Of a DNA stretch of 64,000 bases, positions 37,622 to 47,439 are shown piece after piece; the first letter of the stretch is position 1, and every line of letters begins with the position of its first letter. The stretch comes from Streptococcus entericus DSM 14446 (GTDB lineage Bacteria; Bacillota; Bacilli; Lactobacillales; Streptococcaceae), in NCBI RefSeq assembly GCF_000380025.1, contig NZ_KB904155.1, positions 81,490 through 145,489 on the forward strand, written 5' to 3'. The notes beneath the pieces were generated by a model that was not told the origin of the DNA, did not search any database, and was given only the letters and a program-made list of their open reading frames with translations. The translations under genes and the position numbers were made by a program.

Positions 37622-39112
37622 CTATAACAGTTGGCTAACTGCCAGCTGTTTTATAGCACCTGTCTGATCCAACTGCTCAGCTATTGAAAGGAGCATATCC
37701 TCCCGACCCTTAGCCGCCATGAGTTGAATACCGATAGGCAAACCGTCTGATCGCTCATAGGTTGGCAGGCTGATCGCAGGCTGTCCTGTCAGATTGGCAT
37801 GCGCTGTGATTGGTGTCACTGCAAGGGCTGGCGCAAACATCTCCCAAATCAGCTCCTGCTGCTGGCTCATGGTGTAGTGATCCATTTGGATTAATCGCTG
37901 ACGCACCGCATCAGATGGGGTTAACTGACCGTGTAGAGGCGCCACATCAGCCACTGTCGGGGTCAACAGCACATCATAAGTCTCATGGAAGACCGCCATC
38001 TGATGACTGAACCGATCCCAGTCTTGTAGCGTTTTTGAATAGACTCGAGCTGGAATGGTCAAACCACTCCGATAAATAGCCCAGGTCATCAGTTCCATGT
38101 CATCAGGCGTCACTTGTCTTCCCAGCCCCTCCTCAATCTCAGAGAACATCTGAGCAGTTTCCACGCTGTTCATCAGGTAATAAGACTGCAAGAGCGCCAC
38201 CGCATCGACAGGGTAGTCGTCCAGTTCAACCACTTCATGCCCCAAGTCACGCAGGGCTTGGGCGACTTCTGCCACCGCTGCTTGAGCGGCTTCTGACAGC
38301 TGTGTTCCCACAGGAGACTGGGGAAAATAGGCGATTTTTAACGATGTCTTAGCCGGCTGATAAAGGCTGTCCTGTGATAAGGTCGGCAGAGGAAACGGGC
38401 TCTCCAGCTGACAAGTCTGCAAGTGCCAGAGCAGATTTCTGGTGTCACGAACGGATTTGGTCAGGGCAAAATGACTAGACGCACCCTGCCATCCTCTGAA
38501 AGACGTCGGACCAACTGGCACCCGACCACGACTAGGTTTAAGTCCGATTAAGCCATTAAAACTAGCCGGAATCCGAATAGACCCGCCGCCATCACTAGCT
38601 CCTGCTAGCGGCACAAGCCCAGCTGCCACCGCTGCTGCTGCACCTCCGCTAGATCCGCCTGCATTTCGGGTCAACTCTCGAGGGAGATTGACTGCACCGT
38701 GTAAACTGCTGTCAGAGATATTTTTGAAGCCAAACTCAGGCGTATTGGTGCGACCAAGAATGACAAAACCAAGCTCCTCCAATCGTTTGACCAGGTTATC
38801 TGTGGTGCTAGCGCGATAATTGGCAAAAAGCCGTGAGCCAGAAGTCGAAAGCTGCCCTGCTTGGTTTTGACCTAAATCCTTGAGCAAGATAGGAACACCC
38901 GCAAAAGGACGGTCTGACGACCCTTGTCGGTCTAACTGTTCAGCAATTGCTAACGCCTCCTCGTACTGGGTACTGACAACCGCATTGATGAGCGGATTGA
39001 GACGTTCTATACGCTGGATAGTCTTCTCCACCAGCTCACGTGCCGTCAGCTCTTTTTGGCGAATCAGCTCTGCCAGCCCCGTGGCATCCTGACGAATCAG
39101 CTCTTCTTCCAT
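37622..39112 (-). CDS. Amidase (amidase signature family)
   Basis: A 496-residue amidase-signature hydrolase related to GatA but outside a gatCAB operon. The Ser-cisSer-Lys triad is K78 (FAGVPILLKDLG), S154/S155 (NAGGSSGGAAAA) and S178 (DGGGSIR). There is no signal peptide, so it should act in the cytoplasm on a small amide. The ATG follows AAAGGAG. It starts 22 bases after a small MafI-like gene and is probably cotranscribed with it. The physiological substrate is unknown. Confidence 0.88.
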   Translation of the reverse strand: MEEELIRQDATGLAELIRQKELTARELVEKTIQRIERLNPLINAVVSTQYEEALAIAEQLDRQGSSDRPFAGVPILLKDLGQNQAGQLSTSGSRLFANYRASTTDNLVKRLEELGFVILGRTNTPEFGFKNISDSSLHGAVNLPRELTRNAGGSSGGAAAAVAAGLVPLAGASDGGGSIRIPASFNGLIGLKPSRGRVPVGPTSFRGWQGASSHFALTKSVRDTRNLLWHLQTCQLESPFPLPTLSQDSLYQPAKTSLKIAYFPQSPVGTQLSEAAQAAVAEVAQALRDLGHEVVELDDYPVDAVALLQSYYLMNSVETAQMFSEIEEGLGRQVTPDDMELMTWAIYRSGLTIPARVYSKTLQDWDRFSHQMAVFHETYDVLLTPTVADVAPLHGQLTPSDAVRQRLIQMDHYTMSQQQELIWEMFAPALAVTPITAHANLTGQPAISLPTYERSDGLPIGIQLMAAKGREDMLLSIAEQLDQTGAIKQLAVSQLL

Positions 39113-39133
39113 CCGTCTTTCTCCTTTCCTCTA

Positions 39134-39391
39134 TCACAATATGCCCATGTCCTTGGCCATGTCCTGCAAGTCATCTTTTACATCTGGTTCAATCGCCAAC
39201 TCTCCCTGATCAAGCATGGCAAGTAGCTCATCAACGACCAGCCCCCATTCATCATGGTCTAGAAAAGTCTGAAAACGGTACGTGTCCTGTTCTGACAGAC
39301 TCTCACTGCAAGCCTCAAGTAGAGCTCGCAAGCGACCTTTTACAGTAGCTATCGGCATGATTTTCTTAGTCTTTCTCTCAGTGATGCGCAT
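39134..39391 (-). CDS. Small protein resembling MafI-family immunity proteins
   Basis: An 85-residue acidic helical protein. The central pattern LSEQDTYRFQTFLDHDEWG followed by LVVDELLAML, then a final helix LQDMAKDMGIL, resembles the MafI immunity family found with polymorphic toxins. No toxin gene is nearby, so it may be an orphan immunity gene or a false resemblance. I chose the ATG at 39391, which has AAGG nine bases upstream; a GTG at 39403 and an ATG at 39358 are alternatives. It lies directly upstream of the amidase gene. Confidence 0.5.
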   Translation of the reverse strand: MRITERKTKKIMPIATVKGRLRALLEACSESLSEQDTYRFQTFLDHDEWGLVVDELLAMLDQGELAIEPDVKDDLQDMAKDMGIL

Positions 39392-39512
39392 CTTGTATAG
39401 CACCTTGTATAACGCAACTAAAGGCTACAAAAACGCTTGGCAATAGGCAATCCCCACCTGTTCTGGCAAATTGGAGAAGATTAGCTCCACAAGCAACTGC
39501 ACCTTTACGGAT

Positions 39513-40379
39513 TTACTTTTCTACTCTTAGCCCCTGGGTGTCGACAATCAACTGCACCAGCTCACCATCGTGACCCAAACGGTTGACTGCCTGACTGATG
39601 AGTTCTACCTTGTCTCTAGGGGCTAAAATCATGATGGTTGGACCTGCTCCTGACAGATAGACCCCGTAAGCACCAGCTGTCAGAGCAATCGATTTGACAC
39701 TGGCAAATTCTCTGACGAGACGTTGACGGTAAGGCTCATGGAAATGGTCATTTTGAATAGCCTTGCCTGCCAGCACCATATCACCTGTCAATAGGCCCGT
39801 AATAGCCATATTGGATACCGCACTGGCCGCTACTGCTTCCTTGTAAGACAAGGTCTCAGGTAAGACACCACGGCTCTCACTGGTTTTGAGCTCATAGCTC
39901 GGAATGTAAGCCAAGAGCGAGCAGACAGGAAAGGGGGCTACCAGATGGCTCAGTTCCCCATCCACATAAGACGCCACGACGAGATTACCAAAAATCGCTG
40001 GGGCAACGTTGTCAGGATGCCCTTCAATGCTGTTGGCTATCCGTAATTTATCCTCATCAGACAGTTGCAAGTTACCCAGCTGATTAGCCAGTTCAATCCC
40101 CGCCACAATCACGGAACTCGATGACCCCAGCCCTCGAGCCAGAGGAATATCACTGCTCATCTTTAACCGATGTGGCAACAGGTTCTCACTCACTTCAAGC
40201 GCTGTTGTAATGAGCAAGTTGGTCTTATCAGCAGGAATCTCCTCACCCAAGTCATGCTCGATGATCCAGTCTTCTGTACCCTCTAGCACCTCAACCGTCA
40301 GGTATTTGGACACTGCCACACCAACCGAGTCAAAACCCGGTCCGATATTGGCTGAAGTCGCTGGAACGATAATCTTCAT
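39513..40379 (-). CDS. thrB: Homoserine kinase
   Basis: A 288-residue GHMP kinase that phosphorylates homoserine in threonine synthesis. The N-terminal [21 protein letters not shown] and the ATP-binding [21 protein letters not shown] (about 83-103) are diagnostic, and the C-terminal [14 protein letters not shown] motif is present. It begins one base after the hom stop, an arrangement that couples the two steps. thrC is not in the window. Confidence 0.96.
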   Translation of the reverse strand: MKIIVPATSANIGPGFDSVGVAVSKYLTVEVLEGTEDWIIEHDLGEEIPADKTNLLITTALEVSENLLPHRLKMSSDIPLARGLGSSSSVIVAGIELANQLGNLQLSDEDKLRIANSIEGHPDNVAPAIFGNLVVASYVDGELSHLVAPFPVCSLLAYIPSYELKTSESRGVLPETLSYKEAVAASAVSNMAITGLLTGDMVLAGKAIQNDHFHEPYRQRLVREFASVKSIALTAGAYGVYLSGAGPTIMILAPRDKVELISQAVNRLGHDGELVQLIVDTQGLRVEK

Positions 40380-40380
40380 C

Positions 40381-41664
40381 TCACACCCCCAGTACCTTAA
40401 AGTGATTGAGCAGGGTTACTTGATCTGCTGTTGCAATTTGCGTCCGTACCCGATCCAGCTGTACTAAACTCATCTCGTGGGTGACAATCACGACACGAGC
40501 GGTCTCGCCGTCCCCTTCAGTTTGTAGCACCTGTTGGAAGGAGATGTTTTCCTTGGCAAATAGCTGAGCTAACTTAAAGAACTGACCTGCTTCATCCTTG
40601 ATGGACAGAGCAAAATAGTAGGAGTTCGTCACATCCTCAGGCTGAGCCAGATGAGTCTCTTGAGCAAAACCGTTAAAGGCTGAAATTACTTGACCATCTG
40701 TGATGGCTCTGCCCAATTGGACCAAATCCGCCACGACAGACACCGCTGTCGGTTTCTGACCTGCTCCTGGTCCATAAAACATGGATTGACCGATACCGAT
40801 AGACTCCACAAAGACAGCGTTCATGACGCCGTTGACGCTAGCCAGCGGATGCGATTTTGGCAAGAAGGTCGGCGCCACCTCAACTGATAAGCCTGATGCT
40901 GTTTCACGCACATCACCAACCAGTTTGATGACATAGCCCAGTTGCTGAGCCATGGTCACATCAGCAGGCGTGATGGTCGAAATCCCACTGTGACGAACGG
41001 TCTCAAAATCAACCGTCATGCCAAAACCAAACTGACTAAGGATAGCAGCCTTGTAGGCCGCATCTATCCCCTCGACATCGTTGGTTGGGTCGCTCTCCGC
41101 ATAACCCAGCTCCTGTGCAGTTGCCAGTGCCTGCTCATAAGACCATCCTTCGTCCACCATTTTGGTTAGCATGAAGTTTGAGGTGCCGTTGAGCACCCCC
41201 AAGAGACGAGTGACCTTATCAGCTGTCAGAGAGTTTGCCAGTGTCCGCAAAATCGGAATACCGCCAGCCACCGCCGCCTCATAGTAAAACCCAACCTGGT
41301 GTTGGTCTGCCAGAGCCAACAGCTCCTTGCCATGCACCGCAATCAAGTCTTTATTAGCTGATACCACGTGCTTGCCAGCTGCCAATGCCTGACTGATAAA
41401 GGTTTTTGCCGGCTCAATCCGTCCCATCAACTCAACCACGATTGCAATATCTTGGTCAGTCATAATCTCTGCCACATCGGTAACAAAATGATAGTCATGA
41501 CCAGCCTCTACAAGACGTTGTTTTTCCGATTCGTCCTTAACCAGAATTTTGGCAATCTCTAGTCGTCCTCCGACAGCCTGCTCAATCTTGCTGGCATTTT
41601 CCTCCAACAAGAATGGCACACCGCTGGCTACCGTTCCAAATCCTAATAGTGCAATTTTAATCAC
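40381..41664 (-). CDS. hom: Homoserine dehydrogenase
   Basis: A 427-residue enzyme reducing aspartate semialdehyde to homoserine, the branch point to threonine and methionine. It has a Rossmann motif [13 protein letters not shown], the catalytic region [17 protein letters not shown] and [14 protein letters not shown], and a C-terminal ACT domain ([22 protein letters not shown]) for feedback control. The start is a GTG (41662-41664) with GAGGA upstream. A second in-frame GTG four codons earlier overlaps that site and is less likely. It is followed directly by thrB. Confidence 0.95.
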   Translation of the reverse strand: MIKIALLGFGTVASGVPFLLEENASKIEQAVGGRLEIAKILVKDESEKQRLVEAGHDYHFVTDVAEIMTDQDIAIVVELMGRIEPAKTFISQALAAGKHVVSANKDLIAVHGKELLALADQHQVGFYYEAAVAGGIPILRTLANSLTADKVTRLLGVLNGTSNFMLTKMVDEGWSYEQALATAQELGYAESDPTNDVEGIDAAYKAAILSQFGFGMTVDFETVRHSGISTITPADVTMAQQLGYVIKLVGDVRETASGLSVEVAPTFLPKSHPLASVNGVMNAVFVESIGIGQSMFYGPGAGQKPTAVSVVADLVQLGRAITDGQVISAFNGFAQETHLAQPEDVTNSYYFALSIKDEAGQFFKLAQLFAKENISFQQVLQTEGDGETARVVIVTHEMSLVQLDRVRTQIATADQVTLLNHFKVLGV

Positions 41665-41704
41665 GTTTGTCCTCACTCTTTTTTCTAAATGATGTATCTT
41701 TCAA

Positions 41705-41710
41705 ATTATA
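41705..41710 (-). promoter_or_regulatory. Extended -10 promoter of hom-thrB
   Basis: The minus strand reads TGTTATAATTTG about 45 bases before the GTG start of hom. Confidence 0.6.
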
Positions 41711-41768
41711 ACACAAACAGGTTTACAAAAGCTAGCCGAATCACCTCATCTTCACTCTCTTAGGGATG

Positions 41769-41810
41769 AAAAAACACCTGTAACAGCTTCACTATCACAA
41801 GTGTTTTTTT
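41769..41810 (-). terminator. Terminator after the esterase operon
   Basis: AAAACACTTGT/ACAGGTGTTTT arms around a loop of about 15 bases with a T-run on both strands. It lies between estA and the hom promoter and could be bidirectional. Confidence 0.7.
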
Positions 41811-41940
41811 CAGAAAAGTCATACTCCCCTCTTGTCGACTGCTGTCCTAAAAGGAAATAGCAAGAGCAAGTAGACTTAATCCTTGAGTGAATGATTTCCT
41901 TCATCGGTTTAACAGGTTTGACTAGCTGTCTGTTGCTGCT

Positions 41941-42714
41941 TTAGTCCAGTCGCTCTTCCATGACAAAGTCGATTGGTAGCCAGTTGAGAACATCAACCAG
42001 ATGCTTTTCCCAATAATACCAGTCGTGAGTTCCTGCGGAGTGGCTAAAAGTCACCTCTAATCCTAGCTCTCTCAAGCGGTCAACAGCCGTCAGGTTAGCC
42101 TGATAGAGAAAATCTTCCTCACCGCACCAGGCCCAGAACTGGGTCTCTTTGTCGTGCTGCTCTGCCATTGTCTCCAAAGCATAAGGAGAGGTCGTCCAGT
42201 CATCCACCTGACCAAAGACGCCCTGCCAGTAAGCGGGCTTAGCCAACTCCTTGGCGGTAAAGTTTTCAAAGGTGAGAGCCCCAGATAGGCTAGCCGCATA
42301 ACCGAAGCGGTTGGTCTTGAGAGCTAAGGCAAAGGCACCATAGCCACCCATGGAGAGACCTGCGATAAAGGTCTTCTCGCGCTTGTCGGTCATGTTGGGG
42401 AAGAAGCGCTTGAGCACGCGCGGCAACTCCTCAGCGATGGCGGTATAGTAGGCATAACCATACTGGGTATCCGTGTACCAACCGTTGCTGGTATTGGGCA
42501 GAACTACAATCAGATTGGTCTGACGAACCAAGCGCTCGATGTGACTGCGTTTAAGCCAGCTGTTGTGGTTGCCATTCATACCATGCAAGAGATACAGCAC
42601 AGGAATGTCCGTCAAGTCAGGCTCAGTCACCCGACTAGCATCTGGGTAGATGACATTGACGTTCCACTCCATGTCCAAAACTTGCGAAAAATACTCGATG
42701 TTAAAAACAGCCAT
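41941..42714 (-). CDS. estA: EstA-type esterase (esterase D family)
   Basis: A 257-residue alpha/beta hydrolase. The nucleophile is S121 in [16 protein letters not shown], the oxyanion region is [15 protein letters not shown] and the catalytic histidine is in [12 protein letters not shown]. The relative EstA of lactic acid bacteria and pneumococcus acts on short-chain acyl esters and O-acetylated sugars. There is no signal peptide. The start at 42714 was chosen from GGGGGAT spacing and the conserved [15 protein letters not shown]. It follows the YbgA-like gene by one base. Confidence 0.9.
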   Translation of the reverse strand: MAVFNIEYFSQVLDMEWNVNVIYPDASRVTEPDLTDIPVLYLLHGMNGNHNSWLKRSHIERLVRQTNLIVVLPNTSNGWYTDTQYGYAYYTAIAEELPRVLKRFFPNMTDKREKTFIAGLSMGGYGAFALALKTNRFGYAASLSGALTFENFTAKELAKPAYWQGVFGQVDDWTTSPYALETMAEQHDKETQFWAWCGEEDFLYQANLTAVDRLRELGLEVTFSHSAGTHDWYYWEKHLVDVLNWLPIDFVMEERLD

Positions 42715-42715
42715 C

Positions 42716-43090
42716 TCAAAATCCCCCATCTTCATAAAATTTAGAATTCACCAAATACTTAGGTTGGTAATTCTCAATCATCTGCACCAAAAACTCACCC
42801 AACTCCTCGTAGGTCGTCTCGTCCCCAATCATTTCCTTATAGGCATCCCGCTCTTCATCGTTGGCTATTTTCTTAAAATAACCCCAGATGTGCTGGTAGG
42901 CAGTCCTCAGGGTCGCCCCTGTCGGGGCAATGGCTTGCGCTTCAGCCAAGAGGCGATAAAAATCCTTTTCTTTATCTGCCGACCAGTCATTGCCCTTAAA
43001 AAGCAGACGAATAGCATTGTAATGGGCTTGCGAGTGTCCCATGACCCAGTACTTATGATAAGCCCACTGGGCTTGAATGGATGTCGTCAT
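42716..43090 (-). CDS. YbgA/DUF1722-like protein
   Basis: A 124-residue protein with [20 protein letters not shown], a pattern resembling DUF1722 (YbgA), and the ending [13 protein letters not shown]. YbgA domains often accompany DNA photolyase or DUF523 proteins, but this is a stand-alone version. The ATG overlaps the stop of the preceding membrane-protein gene (ATGA) and has GAGGAGGAAGAG upstream. A longer frame exists upstream but lies inside the neighbouring gene. Function unknown. Confidence 0.65.
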   Translation of the reverse strand: MTTSIQAQWAYHKYWVMGHSQAHYNAIRLLFKGNDWSADKEKDFYRLLAEAQAIAPTGATLRTAYQHIWGYFKKIANDEERDAYKEMIGDETTYEELGEFLVQMIENYQPKYLVNSKFYEDGGF

Positions 43091-43410
43091 CTCTTCCTCC
43101 TCAACCTTAATACACTTGCTCGCCACATCAGTTTGGTCAATCTCATACATCGCCAGAGCCAAAAAACGGTGATAAGCGCTAGTAAGAGAGCCAGTAGCAA
43201 CTGCCACTTCTCCTGCTCACCCAACATAGCTTTAGATAAAATGACAGTACCAGCAGCAAGCATCAACAAGAGACCGAGATGAGCCAGATAAATCACCCAA
43301 GCCAGGCCATACCTTAGCCATGACAACTGGATTGGGCGATCTGCCGCCACATCTTCGACAAAGAGTACAGATAGGTCCGCCAGCAATTCCAGAAACATCT
43401 CCAAAAACAT
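43087..43410 (-). CDS. Hypothetical membrane protein
   Basis: A 107-residue protein with an amphipathic N-terminus, then two hydrophobic segments (YGLAWVIYLAHLGLLLMLAAG and LLLALLLALITVFWLW) and a strongly basic tail (RLRRKR). It is probably an inner-membrane protein with both ends in the cytoplasm. TAGGAGG precedes the ATG. It is the first of three overlapping or abutting genes (this, YbgA-like, estA) and starts nine bases after the rsuA stop, so it may be read from the rsuA transcript. No family is recognised. Confidence 0.65.
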   Translation of the reverse strand: MFLEMFLELLADLSVLFVEDVAADRPIQLSWLRYGLAWVIYLAHLGLLLMLAAGTVILSKAMLGEQEKWQLLLALLLALITVFWLWRCMRLTKLMWRASVLRLRRKR

Positions 43411-43419
43411 GATAACCTC

Positions 43420-44133
43420 CTACACTAGCGCTAAAAGCGCTGTGACTTCGTCTGCCGTCAGTCGACGATAAGCCCCTTCAGGCAGGTCGTCAGGTAGGCT
43501 CAGCGGTCCCATGCTGAGGCGCTTGAGACGAGTTACAGTTTTGCCACGACTAGCCACCATGCGCTTGACCTGATGGAACTTCCCTTCTCGAATGGTAATC
43601 CGCACCCGACTGGTCTGCTCTGCCATGTCCAACAACTCCAAAACCGCCGGTAGACACTGGTGGTCACTAAGGGTAATGCCGGCCGCAAAAGCCGCCACGT
43701 CTGCCTCATCCATCAGCCCATCTACATCTGCCTCATAGGTTTTGTCGACGTGTTTTTTGGGCGATAGCAGAGCGTGCGCCAACTGACCGTTATTGGTCAA
43801 GAGCAGGAGACCTGTCGTGTCCTTGTCCAAGCGACCGACAGGAAAGACCTGCTTGTGGCGAGCAGCCTCATCTAGCAGGTCTAAAACCGTCCGATGCTTG
43901 CTATCTTCGGTGGCTGAGATGACACCAGCAGGCTTGTTGAGCAGGTAGTAGACTAGATCCTCATAGACCAGAGGTTGCCCTTGATGAGAGACTTGGTCTG
44001 CCAGCTCATCAACCTGTTCCTTTGGCGAAGTGATGACCTGACCATTAACTGTGATCAGCTTTTTCTTAAGCAAGGTCTTGACCTCTGTCCGAGAGCCCAA
44101 ACCAACTTCTGTTAGAAATTTATCCAGACGCAT
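43420..44133 (-). CDS. rsuA: 16S rRNA pseudouridine synthase RsuA family
   Basis: A 237-residue pseudouridine synthase with an N-terminal S4 RNA-binding domain (MRLDKFLTEVGLGSRTEV) and the catalytic motif VGRLDKDTTGLLLLTN, where the aspartate is the nucleophile. GKFHQVKRMVAS is the second conserved element. By similarity it should modify U516 of 16S rRNA. It lies three bases after the YihY-family gene. Assignment between RsuA and RluB/E-like enzymes rests on length and motif style. Confidence 0.9.
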   Translation of the reverse strand: MRLDKFLTEVGLGSRTEVKTLLKKKLITVNGQVITSPKEQVDELADQVSHQGQPLVYEDLVYYLLNKPAGVISATEDSKHRTVLDLLDEAARHKQVFPVGRLDKDTTGLLLLTNNGQLAHALLSPKKHVDKTYEADVDGLMDEADVAAFAAGITLSDHQCLPAVLELLDMAEQTSRVRITIREGKFHQVKRMVASRGKTVTRLKRLSMGPLSLPDDLPEGAYRRLTADEVTALLALV

Positions 44134-44136
44134 CCC

Positions 44137-45042
44137 TTACTCCTTTTGCCCTGTAACCAGCTGTTTAACAGTTCCTCGTCTAGGAATCAGTTCCCCTTCG
44201 CGATAGGCCTGATAGGAAGCGTTCAAGACTGCCCCAAAAATCAAAACCTGGCTAAAGAGAATAAACCACATCATAAGGGCAAAAAGCGCCACAGAACCAA
44301 GAAATCGCAAATTCTCCATCCGCATGATGGTCTGACTGACGTAAGTCCCAAAAAGGTTAGTTGTTGTTAATAAGACAAAACTGGTGAAGAGCGTTCCAGG
44401 GAGCAGATAGCGCTTTTTGGTGATCCGAATATTGGGCAAGAGATAGTACAAAATAAGAAGAGCAATCCCAAAAACAAGCCAGACCATGGGCTGTAACAAG
44501 GTGCCCAAAAGCTGATAAAGCTCTGTCACCAAGCCAAAACGCTGATGAAGCAAATCCAGCAAACTGCGCCCAAAGGTAGACAAGACGATACCCAGAGCCA
44601 GGAAAACAATGAGAATAACGCCTGACAAGAGTCCAATCAAACGCCCTAGCAAAAAGTCCCTGTGGTCATCACTATTGTCATAAGCCTTGTTGACCGCCTT
44701 TTGTAAGAAGAAAAAGCCTCTGGACATGGTCCAAAAACCAGTTCCCAAAGATAACCAAACCAAACCTGTCAGTGGTTTGTTGAAAATATTCTCCACCAAA
44801 CCAGCAACAATGTCATACAACTCTTTAGGCAACTGTTCCCTCAAAAAGGTTAATAGATCAGTTGTATTTATGTTGAAATAGGGAAAAATATTGGCCACTA
44901 AGACCAACAAAGGAAAAAGTGTCAACAATAAATAATAGGCAACCGCAATGCTAGACAAATCAATCTCTGCACTTTGATAGTGGCTAATAAACTTTTGAAC
45001 CAGAGGGTGGGCTTTTAACGTTTGAAACCGTTCTTTTAGCAT
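44137..45042 (-). CDS. YihY/BrkB family inner membrane protein
   Basis: A 301-residue membrane protein with about six transmembrane helices, matching the YihY/UPF0761 (former RNase BN) family: AVAYYLLLTLFPLLVLVANIFPYF near the start, WLSLGTGFWTMSRGFFFLQKAVNKAY, and FGAVLNASYQ near the end. The function is unsettled; transport or envelope roles have been suggested. It overlaps the map stop by a base and precedes rsuA, as in other streptococci. Confidence 0.88.
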   Translation of the reverse strand: MLKERFQTLKAHPLVQKFISHYQSAEIDLSSIAVAYYLLLTLFPLLVLVANIFPYFNINTTDLLTFLREQLPKELYDIVAGLVENIFNKPLTGLVWLSLGTGFWTMSRGFFFLQKAVNKAYDNSDDHRDFLLGRLIGLLSGVILIVFLALGIVLSTFGRSLLDLLHQRFGLVTELYQLLGTLLQPMVWLVFGIALLILYYLLPNIRITKKRYLLPGTLFTSFVLLTTTNLFGTYVSQTIMRMENLRFLGSVALFALMMWFILFSQVLIFGAVLNASYQAYREGELIPRRGTVKQLVTGQKE

Positions 45043-45902
45043 CAGTAGGTCCGCTCCTCACCCTGACTGGTCAAGATGCGAGGACCGTCCTTCGTAATCA
45101 CAAATTGGTGCTCATACTGACAGGACAAGCCACCATCCAAGGTTTTGTGCGCCCAACCTGTCTTCATGTCCGTATCAATCTCCCAAGTACCTGTGTTAAT
45201 CATCGGTTCGATAGTCAAGACCATCCCTTCCTTGAGGCGCAGGCCTCGTCCAGCCACACCGTAGTGCGGTACCATAGGCTCTTCGTGCATAGTTGGACCG
45301 ACACCGTGACCGACCAAATCACGCACCACACCGTAGCCACGTTCTTCAGCATATTGCTGAATGGCTGCGCCAATATCCCCGATACGATTGCCGACGACAG
45401 CTTGTTCCATCCCAACATAAAGACACTCCCGAGTGACTGCCATTAGGTTTTTAACCTCATCAGATACCTGACCGACTGCATAAGCCCAGCAAGAGTCTGC
45501 CAAACCGCCTTTATAGGACTGGGTGTGCTTTTTCATCTCAGCAACATTATCAAAGTTTAGTTTGGAGACATCAAGAACGCTTTTATCCAAAGGTTCACTC
45601 ATCACCATATCAACTTTGAGCAAGTCACCTTCTTTTAAGATATAATGACGCGGAAAAGCATGCGCAACTTCATCGTTGAGACCGCAACAGGTCGCATAAG
45701 GATAATCCATGACATGACCGTCCACACCAATTTGCAGCGGCAATACATTTTCCGCCTTGCAACGTTTGCGAACATATTCTTCCACAGCCCACATGTCTGC
45801 TCCTGGCTTAATAATCTCACGCAGACCAATATGAATGCTGGCTAGGAAGTCACCAGCCCGATCCATGGCATCAATTTCTCGTTGGGATTTTAAAGTAATC
45901 AT
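45042..45902 (-). CDS. map: Methionine aminopeptidase, type I
   Basis: A 286-residue enzyme removing the initiator methionine. The metal ligands lie in LKVDMVMSEP (first aspartate), the following aspartate, GHGVGPTMHEEPMVPHYG and TIEPMINTG. The 286-aa length, with an insertion after the first metal ligand, is typical of streptococcal enzymes. The start at 45902 has AGAAAGAGAA upstream; the longer frame runs into a dispersed repeat. It is cotranscribed with the YihY-family gene. Confidence 0.95.
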   Translation of the reverse strand: MITLKSQREIDAMDRAGDFLASIHIGLREIIKPGADMWAVEEYVRKRCKAENVLPLQIGVDGHVMDYPYATCCGLNDEVAHAFPRHYILKEGDLLKVDMVMSEPLDKSVLDVSKLNFDNVAEMKKHTQSYKGGLADSCWAYAVGQVSDEVKNLMAVTRECLYVGMEQAVVGNRIGDIGAAIQQYAEERGYGVVRDLVGHGVGPTMHEEPMVPHYGVAGRGLRLKEGMVLTIEPMINTGTWEIDTDMKTGWAHKTLDGGLSCQYEHQFVITKDGPRILTSQGEERTY

Positions 45903-45930
45903 AAATTCTCTTTCTAAATATAACGGAGAT

Positions 45931-46108
45931 TGGGGCTGGGACAAAAGTCCTAACCCTTAATGGTATTCTAGTCAGCGAAGAAGGACGCAGTGATTGAGTG
46001 GACTCTAAGGCGCTGATCTTATCAGCTGTTACAGTCCTACTCAACTGTGCGGAGGTGGGCTAACGACTCATCGCTCCCTTCGGGTTACCGATTTTTGTCC
46101 CACTCTCT
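45931..46108. repeat. Dispersed streptococcal inverted-repeat element (MITE-like)
   Basis: About 180 bp between map and spxR, bounded by GGCTGGGACAAAAG and an inverted TTTTTGTCCCACTC. The interior has CTCAACTGTGCGGAGGTGGGC and CGCTCCCTTCGGGTTACCG. The GTGGGACAAAA ends and this interior are familiar from extragenic repeats of several streptococcal genomes. No coding potential. As RNA the ends could pair and act as a terminator or stabiliser between the two genes. Confidence 0.65.
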
Positions 46109-46155
46109 CTTTTATTGATGTGGCTGACTAATTTTAGCGAAATATCAGCAGGTGC

Positions 46156-47439
46156 CTAGCTCATCTTACTAGTCACCAGTGCCTTGACGACAACATGGCT
46201 GTTGAGGTGAATTTCGACATCAATGGCAGCACTGCGTCTCGTTTCAGTAATGATGTTTGGTACGATGGCAAGGACATCGTCAATTTGAACTGACTGAAGG
46301 AAATAGATCACCATCTGCTCAATGATGATGTTTTTCTTGTTTTTAGACATTAAGCGGCGGTGAACAACCTCTTTGATGAGTTCTGCTAAAATGCCCTGAG
46401 CAAGGTTACCAGAGTTGTCCACCATGGCTGGTTCAACAGCGAACTGATAAGTGTCATTTTCTAATTTCAAATTGGACACAATCTGCTCACTATAGGTATG
46501 GAGATTGGCATTTTTACTATCTTGCAAGCTCTCCATGACCCGCCGTCTGGTCACGACACCTAGAAGTTTATGGTTTTCGTTAACCACTGGTAGCATGTCA
46601 TAATCTTCAAAAATCATTTTCTGGCTGATGGTGGCTAGACTGACATTTGGCGTGGTGACAACAGGGTCTTTGGACATGACTTCAGCAATGCTGATATCGC
46701 CATCTTTACCAGCTAAATCGCGCATGCTGACGACGCCAAGTACCGTATCGTGCTTATCCACAACCGGAAATCGGACATGGTTATGGTGCTTGAGCATCAT
46801 GATGTAATCACTGACATGGTCGGTATCCAGCAAGCAGCCATAGTCATTTTTGAACTGGTAAATTTGGTCAACAGTTTTGACATCCGTCTTGATACGGACA
46901 TTGGATAGGGCTTGATTGATCATGGTCGCTACGGTAAATGTATCATAGCTGGTCACCATGACAGGAATACCGAGCTTGTTTGATGTATCAAGCACACGGT
47001 CTGAAACCTTGAAGCCTCCTGTCACAAGAATGGCATTAGCGTGTTCTAAGGCTAGCAACTGAATCGCTTCGCGGTCTCCAACAATCAAGAGCCCGCCCTT
47101 CACCAAATAACGAAGAATATTGTCCCGCGTCATGGCACCAATCGAGAATTTGCTAAACTCGTGACCCAGACCCGAGTGCCCCGCCAATACTTCCGAATCA
47201 CTGACTCTGGCAATCTCCGCATAGGTCAAGCGATCCAAGCGTTCCTTGGTTTTCTTTTCCACACGAACGGTCCCACTTCGTGGTCTTGTTTCAACCAGAC
47301 CGCGATTTTCCGCTTCTTTTATGGCACGATAAGCGGTTCCGTCACTGACCCTGAGGTGATTGGAAATGCTCCGAACACTGACCCGTTTACCGACGGGTAA
47401 TTTTTCCAGATAAATCAGTATCTCTTGATGCTTACTCAT
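46156..47439 (-). CDS. spxR: SpxR-type CBS-HotDog transcription factor
   Basis: A 427-residue protein with an N-terminal winged helix (SVRSISNHLRVSDGTAYRAI), a DRTGG domain (about 110-185), two CBS modules (about 190-310) and a C-terminal HotDog domain (about 320-425). This layout is that of pneumococcal SpxR, which activates pyruvate oxidase expression, and of B. subtilis YtoI. CBS domains suggest control by an adenylated nucleotide and the HotDog domain an acyl-CoA-like ligand; both are inferences. Its ATG lies within the last codons of the GNAT gene (8-base overlap). Confidence 0.9.
   Translation of the reverse strand: MSKHQEILIYLEKLPVGKRVSVRSISNHLRVSDGTAYRAIKEAENRGLVETRPRSGTVRVEKKTKERLDRLTYAEIARVSDSEVLAGHSGLGHEFSKFSIGAMTRDNILRYLVKGGLLIVGDREAIQLLALEHANAILVTGGFKVSDRVLDTSNKLGIPVMVTSYDTFTVATMINQALSNVRIKTDVKTVDQIYQFKNDYGCLLDTDHVSDYIMMLKHHNHVRFPVVDKHDTVLGVVSMRDLAGKDGDISIAEVMSKDPVVTTPNVSLATISQKMIFEDYDMLPVVNENHKLLGVVTRRRVMESLQDSKNANLHTYSEQIVSNLKLENDTYQFAVEPAMVDNSGNLAQGILAELIKEVVHRRLMSKNKKNIIIEQMVIYFLQSVQIDDVLAIVPNIITETRRSAAIDVEIHLNSHVVVKALVTSKMS

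Noticed and set aside
41811..41940. Possible small RNA between estA and the terminator
   Set aside because: No promoter or stable fold is evident beyond the terminator; it is most likely the 3' tail of the estA transcript.
43091..43207. Longer N-terminus for the YbgA-like protein
   Set aside because: The extension is an out-of-frame reading of the preceding membrane-protein gene, while the internal ATG has GAGGAGG and an ATGA junction.
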